Origin: Thermohalobaculum sp039187815
GTDB lineage: Bacteria > Pseudomonadota > Alphaproteobacteria > Rhodobacterales > Rhodobacteraceae
Assembly: GCA_039187815.1 (NCBI GenBank)
Contig: JBCCZI010000080.1
Span: 1-21,507, forward strand
Direction of reading: 5' to 3'
Length of the DNA: 21,507 nt
The notes under the pieces were generated by a model. It saw only the letters and a list, made by a program, of their open reading frames with translations, did not search any database and was not told where the DNA came from. Below are positions 7,010 to 13,966 of the stretch, piece after piece. The translations under genes and the position numbers were made by a program. The stretch's first letter is position 1. The number at the start of each line of letters is the position of its first letter.

Positions 7010-9114
7010 GCGGGCCGCCGACCACGCTCGAGGATCTGCTGGCGCCGCGCTCGATCGCCATTGTCGGCGCCTCGGACGATCCGCGACGGATCGGCGGGCG
7101 CCCGCTCAGCCACATGATCAACCAGCGCTTCGAGGGCGCGGTCTACCCGGTCAACCCCAAGCGTGACCGGGTGCAGGGGCTGCAGGCCTATCCGAGCCTG
7201 CTCGACATCCCGACGGATGTGGATTTTGTGCTGGTGGCGGTACCGGCGGCTGCCGTGCCGCTGGTGGTGCGCCATGCGGTCGCCAAACGGGCGCGCACGG
7301 TGATGATTTTCTCCTCGGGCTTTGCCGAGACCGGCGCCGAAGGGGCCGCCATGCAGGCCGAGATCGCCGAGACCGCGCGCGAGGGCGGCACCCGCATCAT
7401 CGGGCCGAACTGCCTCGGCCTCTTCAACTCGGCGATCCGCTTCTATCCGACCTTCAGCTCGACCATCGACCGGGCGACGCCCACCCCGGGCGGCATCTCG
7501 ATCGCCAGCCAGTCGGGCGCCTATGGCAGCCATATCTACTATGTCAGCCATCTGCGCGGGCTCGGCATCCGCTATTGGCTGACCACCGGCAACGAGGCGG
7601 ATGTCCACGTGGCCGAGGCGATCCGGCTGTTGGCCGAAGACCCGGCCGTGCACACGATCATGGCCTATGCCGAGAGCGTCAAGGACGGCCCCGGCCTGGT
7701 CGAGGCGCTCGAGACCGCGCGGGCCGAGCGCAAGCCGGTGATCTTCATGAAGGTCGGGCGCTCCGAGGTGGGGGCCAGCGCCGCCGCCTCGCACACCGCC
7801 TCGCTGGCCGGCGAGGACGGGGTCTATGACGCGGTGCTGCGCCGGCATGGCGCCTGGCGCGCCCGCAGCACCGAAGAGATGCTGGACATCGCCTATGCCT
7901 GCCGACCGCGGATCTATCCCGCCGGGCGGCGCGTCGGGCTGGTCACCATCTCGGGCGGTGCGGGCGTTCTGATGGCCGATGCGGCCGAGGATCTGAGCCT
8001 CGATGTGGCGCCCATGCCCGACGATGCCCAGGCGGCGCTCAAGGAGCTCGTGCCCTTTGCCAGCCCGCGCAATCCGGTCGACGTGACGGCCCAGTTCTTC
8101 AACGACCTCTCGCTGGTGCCGCGCTTCACCGAGATGATGCTGGAGCGCGGGCAGTATGACGGGCTGATCGGGTTCTGGACCTCGGTCGCGGGCTCGCCTG
8201 TGCTGGCCAAGCCGCTGCTGGCGGGGCTCAAGGACGCCATGACCGGGCGGCGCGGCAACATCTTCATCCAATCGGTGGTGGCCCCGCCCGAGATCCAGAG
8301 CGCCTATGAGGAGGCCGGCTTCCCCTGTTTCGAGGACCCCTCGCGCGCCGTCGTTGCCATGGCGGCGCTGATGCATTTCGGCCTGGCCTTTGCCGCCGGG
8401 CGGCCCGATGCGCCCGACTTGCCCGAGCTGCCGCCGCTGGCCACGGGCCATCTCGGCGAGCGCGAGGCCAAGCAGATCCTCGAGGGTGCCGGCATTGCCA
8501 TGGCCAAGGATATCCTGGTCAGCTCACCGCTCCAGGCGACCCGCGCGGCCGAGCGCATCGACGGCCCCGTCGCAATGAAGATCGCCTCGCCCGATATCCG
8601 CCACAAGACTGAGGCCGGCGGGGTCGCCCTCGACATCCGCCCCGACCGCGCGGCCCATGTGTTCGGGCGCATCATGGAATCGGCGCGCGAGTTCGACCCC
8701 CGCGCCCGCATCGAGGGCGTCATCGTCTCGCCCATGGCGGAGGAGGGCATCGACTGCATCCTCGGCGCCCGCATCGACCCGGTGTTCGGCCCCGTGGTGG
8801 TCTTTGGCCTCGGCGGGATCCATGCCGAGGTGCTGCGCGATGTGGTCTTCCGACCTGCGCCCATCGGCGAGGCGGAGGCGGCCGAGATGATCTCGGAGCT
8901 GCGCAGCACGGCGCTGTTTGCCGGCCAACGCGGCCGCCCGCCGGCCGATATGGCGGCGCTCGCCCACGCTATTTCCCGCTTCTCGGTCTTTGCCGCGGCC
9001 CATGCTGGTGCGCTCGACAGCGCCGAGATCAATCCGCTTCGCGCCTTGCCCGAGGGCTGCCTCGGCCTCGACGCGCTCATCATCCCAAAGGAGGAGGCCC
9101 ATGGCTCTGCCTGA
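7006..9114 (+). CDS. NDP-forming acyl-CoA synthetase (acetate-CoA ligase family)
   Basis: 702 residues. It should join a carboxylic acid to CoA with hydrolysis of ATP to ADP and phosphate, through a phosphohistidine. The domain order is a CoA-binding Rossmann domain (residues ~8-140; IAIVGASDDP at 17-26), succinyl-CoA-ligase-like domains with the probable phosphorylated His263 in ASHTASLAG, and a C-terminal ATP-grasp domain (~480-702) with K525 and SPDIRHKTEAGGV at 528-540. Alpha and beta parts are fused in one chain, as is usual in bacteria. The start is the ATG overlapping the SDR stop (ATGA). The upstream extension of the open frame is a shadow of the SDR gene. It is the only CoA ligase in the cluster, so it is the likely entry enzyme for the imported acid, or a CoA-recycling enzyme running in reverse. 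The substrate is unknown. Confidence 0.92.
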   Translation: MSGPPTTLEDLLAPRSIAIVGASDDPRRIGGRPLSHMINQRFEGAVYPVNPKRDRVQGLQAYPSLLDIPTDVDFVLVAVPAAAVPLVVRHAVAKRARTVMIFSSGFAETGAEGAAMQAEIAETAREGGTRIIGPNCLGLFNSAIRFYPTFSSTIDRATPTPGGISIASQSGAYGSHIYYVSHLRGLGIRYWLTTGNEADVHVAEAIRLLAEDPAVHTIMAYAESVKDGPGLVEALETARAERKPVIFMKVGRSEVGASAAASHTASLAGEDGVYDAVLRRHGAWRARSTEEMLDIAYACRPRIYPAGRRVGLVTISGGAGVLMADAAEDLSLDVAPMPDDAQAALKELVPFASPRNPVDVTAQFFNDLSLVPRFTEMMLERGQYDGLIGFWTSVAGSPVLAKPLLAGLKDAMTGRRGNIFIQSVVAPPEIQSAYEEAGFPCFEDPSRAVVAMAALMHFGLAFAAGRPDAPDLPELPPLATGHLGEREAKQILEGAGIAMAKDILVSSPLQATRAAERIDGPVAMKIASPDIRHKTEAGGVALDIRPDRAAHVFGRIMESAREFDPRARIEGVIVSPMAEEGIDCILGARIDPVFGPVVVFGLGGIHAEVLRDVVFRPAPIGEAEAAEMISELRSTALFAGQRGRPPADMAALAHAISRFSVFAAAHAGALDSAEINPLRALPEGCLGLDALIIPKEEAHGSA
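9087..9097 (+). promoter_or_regulatory. Very strong internal Shine-Dalgarno site
   Basis: AAAGGAGGAGG lies inside the last codons of the synthetase gene, 3 bases before ATG 9101 at its right end. It includes a GGAGG at a usable distance. It fixes the start of the flavoprotein gene and makes efficient reinitiation likely despite the 14-bp gene overlap. Confidence 0.7.
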
Positions 9115-10078
9115 GATCCTGCGCGGCCTGCGCATCCCCGTGGTCGGCGCGCCGCTCTTCATCGTCTCGAACCCCGATCTGGTGATCGCCCAGTGCAAGG
9201 CGGGCATCGTCGGCTCGTTCCCCGCGCTGAACGCCCGCGAGACGCCAGGCGAGGACATCCAGCTCGAGGCCTGGCTGAAGCGCATCACCGAAGAGCTCGA
9301 CCGCCACAACCAGGCGAACCCCGACAGCCCGGCCGCACCTTATGCGGTGAACCAGATCGTGCACCGCTCGAACGGCCGGCTGGAACGGGATCTCGAGATC
9401 TGCCACCGCTGGAAGGTGCCGATCTGGATCACCTCGCTCGGTGCGCGGGTCGAGGTCAATCAGGCGGCCCATGCCTGCGGCGGCATCACGCTGCACGACA
9501 TCATCAACGACCGCTTTGCGCGCAAGGCCATCGAGAAGGGGGCCGATGGGTTGATTGCCGTGGCCGCCGGCGCAGGCGGACATGCCGGCGCGCTCTCGCC
9601 CTTTGCGCTGATCCAGGAGATCCGCGCCTGGTTCCACGGGCCGATCCTGTTGTCGGGCTCGATCGCGACGGGCGATGCGGTGCTCGCAGCCGAGGCGGCG
9701 GGGGCGGATCTGGCCTATATCGGCTCGGCTTTCATCGCGACGCACGAGGCCAATGCGGTCGATGCCTATAAGCAGATGATCGTCGACAGCGCGGCGGATG
9801 ACATCGTCTATACCAGCCTCTTCACCGGCGTGCTCGGCAACTACCTCAAGGGCTCGGTGCGCAATGCCGGCATGGACCCTGAGGATCTGCCGGAGAGCGA
9901 TCCCTCGAAAATGAACTTCGCCGATGGCTCCTCCAAGCCTAAATCATGGAAGGAGATCTGGGGCTCGGGCCAGGGCATTGGCGCGGTCAAGGACATCGTT
10001 GGCGCAGGCGCATTGGTCGACCGGCTGGCCGAGGAGTACCTCGCCGCCCGGCACCGGCTGTTGGGAGGGGCGACATGA
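9101..10078 (+). CDS. Nitronate monooxygenase-like FMN flavoprotein
   Basis: 325 residues with the TIM-barrel layout of the NMO/2-nitropropane dioxygenase family. The N-terminal RIPVVGAPLFIVSNPDL and the GSFPALNAR segment (38-46) bind flavin in relatives. GGHAG at 159-163 carries the family His (H161). The FMN phosphate region is LSGSIATG (184-191) and YIGSAFIAT (206-214). Characterised members oxidise propionate-3-nitronate, but FabK enoyl reductases share the fold and many family members in degradation operons have no proven reaction. Position in a CoA-thioester operon favours an enoyl-CoA reductase or another flavin-dependent step over nitro detoxification; this is inference. The start ATG 9101 is set by an exceptionally strong ribosome binding site. 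It overlaps the preceding gene by 14 bp and the next by ATGA. Confidence 0.88.
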   Translation: MALPEILRGLRIPVVGAPLFIVSNPDLVIAQCKAGIVGSFPALNARETPGEDIQLEAWLKRITEELDRHNQANPDSPAAPYAVNQIVHRSNGRLERDLEICHRWKVPIWITSLGARVEVNQAAHACGGITLHDIINDRFARKAIEKGADGLIAVAAGAGGHAGALSPFALIQEIRAWFHGPILLSGSIATGDAVLAAEAAGADLAYIGSAFIATHEANAVDAYKQMIVDSAADDIVYTSLFTGVLGNYLKGSVRNAGMDPEDLPESDPSKMNFADGSSKPKSWKEIWGSGQGIGAVKDIVGAGALVDRLAEEYLAARHRLLGGAT

Positions 10079-10482
10079 GCACCGAGAGCGACACCCCCGG
10101 ACCCTTTGAGGGCGCTGGCCCCGAAGCGCGCTTTCGTGCCTATCTGGCCGAAGGGCGGTTCATGATCCAGCGCTCGGCCTCGAGCGGGGCGCATGTGTTC
10201 TATCCCCGCACCGTGGCGCCGGGCACCGGTGCGGCGGATCTCGGTTGGGTCGAGGCGTCTGGCCTCGGCACCGTCTATTCCAGCACCTGCAACCGCCAGC
10301 GGCCCGAGAAGGGCGGCGACTACAACATCGCGCTGATCGATCTGGACGAGGGCCCGCGGATGATGGCGCGTGTCGAAGGGCTGCCGCCCGATCAGGTGCC
10401 CATCGGCCTCCGGGTGCGCGCGCGGATCGGCGAGCTCGACGGCGCGCCTGCGGTGATCTTCCATCCGGAGGAAAGCGCATGA
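10075..10482 (+). CDS. DUF35 OB-fold protein with degenerate zinc ribbon
   Basis: 135 residues. It aligns by eye with DUF35 proteins (rubredoxin-like zinc ribbon followed by an OB fold) that partner thiolase-like enzymes, as ChsH2 does with Ltp2. The ribbon region reads QRSASSG (32-38) and YPRTVAPGTG (43-52), where the usual form is RCxxCG and YPRxxCPxC. All four zinc cysteines are therefore replaced (S34, S37, A48, T51), and the only Cys in the protein is C72. The OB-fold part (about 56-130; GLGTVYSSTCN, YNIALIDLDEGPRMMARV, VRARI) is intact. It overlaps both neighbours by ATGA and is directly followed by the thiolase-like gene, as expected for an obligate complex. The likely role is to stabilise or gate the CoA site of that partner. 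It is probably not a zinc protein. Confidence 0.88.
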   Translation: MSTESDTPGPFEGAGPEARFRAYLAEGRFMIQRSASSGAHVFYPRTVAPGTGAADLGWVEASGLGTVYSSTCNRQRPEKGGDYNIALIDLDEGPRMMARVEGLPPDQVPIGLRVRARIGELDGAPAVIFHPEESA

Positions 10483-11645
10483 GCCTTCGCGGGAAAGCCG
10501 CCTGTGTGGGCCTGGCGACGGCTGGTGTCGGCGAGGCGCCCGGTCGCAACGCCATGGAGCTGATGGTCGAGGCGGTGCACGGTGCGCTCGCCGAGGCCGA
10601 GATCCCGCTCGGCGAGGTCGACGGTCTGTTCGCGGCGACCGCCTTTCACTCCATGGCGGCGATGTCGCTGGCCGAGCATCTGGGTATCCGCCCCGCTTTC
10701 TCGGATGGCTCGAACATCGGCGGCAGCTCCTTCATGGCCCATGCGCTGATCGCCGCCATGGCGCTCGAGGCCGGGCTGATCAACGTCGCGGTCATCGCCT
10801 ATGGCTCGAACCAGCGCACGGCGGGCGGGTTCAAATCGATCTCCGAGCCCATGCCCTTCGAGGCGCAATACGGCCCTCGCCATCCGCTGACGGCCTATGC
10901 CCTCGCCACCGCGCGCTATATGCACGAGTTCGGCGCGACCCGGGCCGAGATCGCCGAGGTGGCCGTGGCCGCGCGGGCCTGGGCGAACCTCAACCCCGAG
11001 GCGCATATGCACGGCCCGCTCAGCGTCGAGGACGTGCTGGCAGCGCGCATGATCTCGGACCCGCTCGGCAAGCTCGATTGCTGTCTGGTGACCGATGGCG
11101 CGGCGGCCATCGTGCTGACCCGTTCGGATCGGGCCAAGGACGGCCCGCGCACCCCGGTCTATCTGCTGGGCGCGGCCATGGAGCATCATCACCGCATGAT
11201 CTCGGCCATGCCGTCGCTGACGACCACAGCGGCCTCGGCCTCGGGCAGCCGGGCCTTTGCCATGGCCGAATGCGCGCCGGGCGATATGGACACGCTCCAG
11301 CTCTATGACGCCTTCACCATCAACACGGTGCTGTTCCTCGAGGATCTCGGCTATTGCGCCAAGGGCGAGGGCGCGCGCTTTGTCGGCGAGGGGCGCATCG
11401 CTCCTGGCGGGGCCCTGGCGGTCAACACCAATGGCGGCGGCCTCTCGGCGGTGCATCCGGGCATGTACGGGCTGTTCGTGACCATCGAGGCGATCCGCCA
11501 GATCCGGGCCGCGGCCGGCGATGACGAAGGCCCGCGCGAGGCCGGCGGCTGGATCCCGGGCGCCAAGCTCTCGCTCGCCCATGGCAATGGCGGGGTGCTG
11601 TCCTCGCAGGTGACGGCGATCTGGGGCCACGGGGACTGCCTGTGA
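10479..11645 (+). CDS. Thiolase-like protein lacking the nucleophilic Cys (Ltp2/DitF-like, possible aldolase)
   Basis: 388 residues with a thiolase fold related to SCP-x/lipid-transfer thiolases. Where thiolases carry the acyl-accepting Cys, this protein has GGSSFMAH (81-88), so Ser83/Ser84 stand in its place. The C-terminal Cys-containing loop is replaced by AHGNGG (367-372). The middle His is kept in NTNGGGLSAVHPGMYG (H326), and YDAFT (276-280) is conserved. Enzymes of this kind, with a DUF35 partner, are known from steroid side-chain degradation as aldolases that cleave a beta-hydroxyacyl-CoA without thiolysis. I infer a C-C cleaving aldolase, but an inactive or acyltransferase function is possible. 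It starts with ATG overlapping the DUF35 stop, and its own stop overlaps the next gene's GTG. No canonical thiolase is present in the window. Confidence 0.88.
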   Translation: MSLRGKAACVGLATAGVGEAPGRNAMELMVEAVHGALAEAEIPLGEVDGLFAATAFHSMAAMSLAEHLGIRPAFSDGSNIGGSSFMAHALIAAMALEAGLINVAVIAYGSNQRTAGGFKSISEPMPFEAQYGPRHPLTAYALATARYMHEFGATRAEIAEVAVAARAWANLNPEAHMHGPLSVEDVLAARMISDPLGKLDCCLVTDGAAAIVLTRSDRAKDGPRTPVYLLGAAMEHHHRMISAMPSLTTTAASASGSRAFAMAECAPGDMDTLQLYDAFTINTVLFLEDLGYCAKGEGARFVGEGRIAPGGALAVNTNGGGLSAVHPGMYGLFVTIEAIRQIRAAAGDDEGPREAGGWIPGAKLSLAHGNGGVLSSQVTAIWGHGDCL

Positions 11646-12109
11646 TCCGGCCGGGAACACCCGACGATCTCGACGCGCTGGCGGGGCTGGCGGCGGAGAC
11701 CGGGCTGTTCTCGGCCGAGGATCTCTGCACCTTTCGCGGAATGATGGAGGCGACGCTGGCCGAGCCGGAGGAGACGGCCGGCTTTTGGGCGCTCGACCAG
11801 ACGGTGGGCTTGCGGGCAGGGGCCTATGCGGCGCCCCAGATGATGGCCGACGGCGTCTGGAGCATCGTGTTTGTCGGCGTTCGTGCGGCCCAGCGGGGCC
11901 GCGGCCACGGCGCCGCCCTGACCCGCCATGTGGAGGAGCAGGTGCAGCGCCTCGGCGCGCGGCTCTTGCTGGTCGAGACCTCCAGCGACGCCAGCCTGTC
12001 GGCGGCCCGCGCCTTTTGTCCGCGCCTCGGCTTCGAGGAAGAGGCGCGTATCCGAGACTACTACCAGGACGGTGAGGACAAGATCGTCTACCGCAAAGCG
12101 TTCAGCTGA
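11642..12109 (+). CDS. GNAT family N-acetyltransferase
   Basis: 155 residues. The acetyl-CoA pyrophosphate loop of motif A is visible as QRGRGHGAAL (84-93), following the strand WSIVFVGVRA. The C-terminal part has LLLVETSS, AFCPRLGFEEEARIRDYY and GEDKIVYRK, which is standard for the family. It should transfer an acetyl group from acetyl-CoA to an amine. The acceptor is not known, and a protein lysine or a small amine are both possible. The start is a GTG whose last two bases form part of the upstream TGA (GTGA overlap). Lying within a CoA-thioester degradation operon, it could regulate CoA enzymes by acetylation, or it could be a passenger with the next gene. Neither is shown by the sequence. 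Confidence 0.88.
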   Translation: MIRPGTPDDLDALAGLAAETGLFSAEDLCTFRGMMEATLAEPEETAGFWALDQTVGLRAGAYAAPQMMADGVWSIVFVGVRAAQRGRGHGAALTRHVEEQVQRLGARLLLVETSSDASLSAARAFCPRLGFEEEARIRDYYQDGEDKIVYRKAFS

Positions 12110-12121
12110 GGGAGAAGACCG

Positions 12122-12754
12122 ATGGCACCACTGGACCCACCCATCACCGACGGCGACGACCAAGCGCCCTCGGTCGCGGTCTACAAGACGCAGATCCGGC
12201 GCAGCGTGCGCCGGTTCGAAGCAGGCGAAGAGGACGGCGCGATCCGAGCGGCCATCCGTACGGTCACACGGGCCGAGGCGCATGGCATCGCGCTCTCGGA
12301 TCTGGTCGAGGCGGAGGAGCTGCCGGCCGAACTTCGTGCGGCCGTGTCGGATGCGCTGGCCGACAGCGGCGACGCGGGCGATGCGCTGGGCGGCACTGGG
12401 GCCGCTGCGGCCGTGGACACATCGGGGCTCAAGGCCTTCGGAACCGGGGGCGAGTGTCTCTATGCCTACGGTTTTGCTGGTTATCCTGATCGGCTGCGGA
12501 TCGGCATGACCGCCGACGACACGCCCGAGCGGCGGATCGCCCAGCAACTGGGCGCCGGCATACCCGACCGACCCAAACTGCACGTGATTTATCGCTGCCG
12601 CGATGCGCGCCGGCTCGAGCGGGCGGTCCATGCGATCCTCGATTGCCGCGACCGACGGCTGGTCGGGACCGGCCCGTCCTGGTTCCTCTGCTCGGTCGAG
12701 GACCTGCTCGAGATCATCGCCTTTGTGGTCGACACCGAGTCGTCCGGCGGCTGA
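12122..12754 (+). CDS. GIY-YIG/T5orf172-like domain protein
   Basis: 210 residues in two parts. Residues 1-~105 are charged and Ala-rich without a recognised domain; 20-75 look helical. The C-terminal ~100 residues resemble the T5orf172/Mug113 branch of the GIY-YIG nuclease superfamily: CLYAYG at 112-117 in the GIY slot, LRIGMT at 125-130 in the YIG slot, an Arg pair at 137-138, RRLERAVHAIL with E166 in the metal-ligand position, and the late GPSWF at 184-188. The first Tyr motif and the Glu are kept, so nuclease chemistry is possible but unproven. It follows the GNAT gene by 12 bp with GGGAG ahead of ATG 12122 and precedes the acyl-CoA dehydrogenases. A DNA-acting protein inside a beta-oxidation operon is odd. 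Domain identification is from motif spacing only. Confidence 0.7.
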   Translation: MAPLDPPITDGDDQAPSVAVYKTQIRRSVRRFEAGEEDGAIRAAIRTVTRAEAHGIALSDLVEAEELPAELRAAVSDALADSGDAGDALGGTGAAAAVDTSGLKAFGTGGECLYAYGFAGYPDRLRIGMTADDTPERRIAQQLGAGIPDRPKLHVIYRCRDARRLERAVHAILDCRDRRLVGTGPSWFLCSVEDLLEIIAFVVDTESSGG

Positions 12755-12766
12755 CGGAGACGCGCG

Positions 12767-13963
12767 ATGGATCTGACCTACACGCCCGAGGAAGAGGCTT
12801 TTCGCGCCGAGGTGCGGGCCTGGATCGCCGAGACGCTTCCGGCCGAGCTGTCCGCCAAGGTGCGTGGGCACAAGCGGCTCAGCAAACAGGACTACGAATT
12901 CTGGCACGCCCGGCTGCAATCGCGGACGTGGCTCGCCTGGCACTGGCCCGTCGCGCATGGCGGGCCCGGCTGGGGACCGGTGCAAAAGCACATCTTCGAG
13001 GAGGAGTGCATCGCCGCCGGGGCCCCCCGCATCGTGCCCTTTGGGGTGAACATGCTCGGCCCCGTGCTGATCGAGTTCGGCTCCGAGGCCCAGAAGGCAC
13101 ACTACCTGCCGCGCATCCTCGATGGCACCGACTGGTGGGCCCAGGGGTATTCGGAGCCGGGCGCCGGCTCGGATCTCGCCTCGCTGAAGACGCGCGCGGT
13201 GCGGGAGGGCGACCATTACGTGGTCAACGGACAAAAGACCTGGACGACGCTCGGCCACCATGCGGACTGGCTCTTTTGCCTTTGCCGCACCGATGCCGAG
13301 GCGAAACCCCAGCGCGGCATCTCGTTCCTCTTGATCGATATGCGCACCCCGGGCGTCGAGGTCCGCCCCATCGTGACGCTGGACGGCGAGCATGAGGTCA
13401 ACGAGGTCTGGCTCACCGATGTGCGCGTGCCGGCCGAGAACCTGGTGGGCGAGGAGAACATGGGCTGGACCTATGCCAAGTTCCTCTTGTCCTATGAGCG
13501 CACGGGGATCGCGGGGGTCGCTTATTCCAAGGCCGCCGTGGGGCATCTGCGCCGGGTCGCCGAGGCGCAGCAGAAGGACGGCCGCCCGCTCGCGCAGGAC
13601 CCGTTCTTTGCCGCGCGCATGGGCCGGCTCGAGATCGATCTGATGGCCATGGAGATCTTCAATCTGCGCGTGGTCGCGGCGGCGGGGCAGGGGCGCTCTC
13701 CGGGGCCCGAGGCCTCGCTGCTCAAGATCAAGGGCACCCAGGTGCGCCAGGAGGCGACCGACCTGCTGCGCCGCGCGCTTGGCCCGGGCGCCATGCCCTA
13801 TGTGCCCGAGCAGTTCGACGAGGGCTGGAACGGCGAGCCCGTCGGCCCCGATTATGCCGGCCCGCTGGCACGCCAATACTTCAACATGCGCAAGCTCTCG
13901 ATCTATGGCGGGTCAAACGAGATCCAGAAGAACATCGTCGCCAAGGCGATGCTCGGGCTCTGA
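12767..13963 (+). CDS. Acyl-CoA dehydrogenase, subunit with candidate catalytic Glu
   Basis: 398 residues. Acyl-CoA dehydrogenases insert a 2,3 double bond into acyl-CoA using FAD. This one keeps the flavin/substrate loop YSEPGAGSDLASL (128-140) and VNGQKTWTT (153-161). The MCAD-type base is absent at the C-terminal position (YGGSNEIQ, 380-387, Gly in place of Glu). A Glu (E244, in LLSYERTG) sits in the helix position used by isovaleryl-CoA-type enzymes. It lacks the RxQFGxxIxxFQ segment and the QxxGGxG segment that normally hold the FAD adenine end; both are present in the next gene. The pair therefore probably forms a heteromeric enzyme like the mycobacterial ChsE complexes. GGAG lies 7 bp before ATG 12767. 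The next gene starts 3 bp after its stop. The family is certain; the hetero-oligomer is inference. Confidence 0.94.
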   Translation: MDLTYTPEEEAFRAEVRAWIAETLPAELSAKVRGHKRLSKQDYEFWHARLQSRTWLAWHWPVAHGGPGWGPVQKHIFEEECIAAGAPRIVPFGVNMLGPVLIEFGSEAQKAHYLPRILDGTDWWAQGYSEPGAGSDLASLKTRAVREGDHYVVNGQKTWTTLGHHADWLFCLCRTDAEAKPQRGISFLLIDMRTPGVEVRPIVTLDGEHEVNEVWLTDVRVPAENLVGEENMGWTYAKFLLSYERTGIAGVAYSKAAVGHLRRVAEAQQKDGRPLAQDPFFAARMGRLEIDLMAMEIFNLRVVAAAGQGRSPGPEASLLKIKGTQVRQEATDLLRRALGPGAMPYVPEQFDEGWNGEPVGPDYAGPLARQYFNMRKLSIYGGSNEIQKNIVAKAMLGL

Positions 13964-13966
13964 GCG

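Noticed and set aside
6706..8451. 581-residue open frame on the minus strand
   Set aside because: Antisense to SDR and acyl-CoA synthetase, with His/Arg/Gly-rich low-information sequence.
11351..13876. 841-residue open frame on the minus strand
   Set aside because: It crosses four well-supported plus-strand genes in antisense; no domain, signal or start context.
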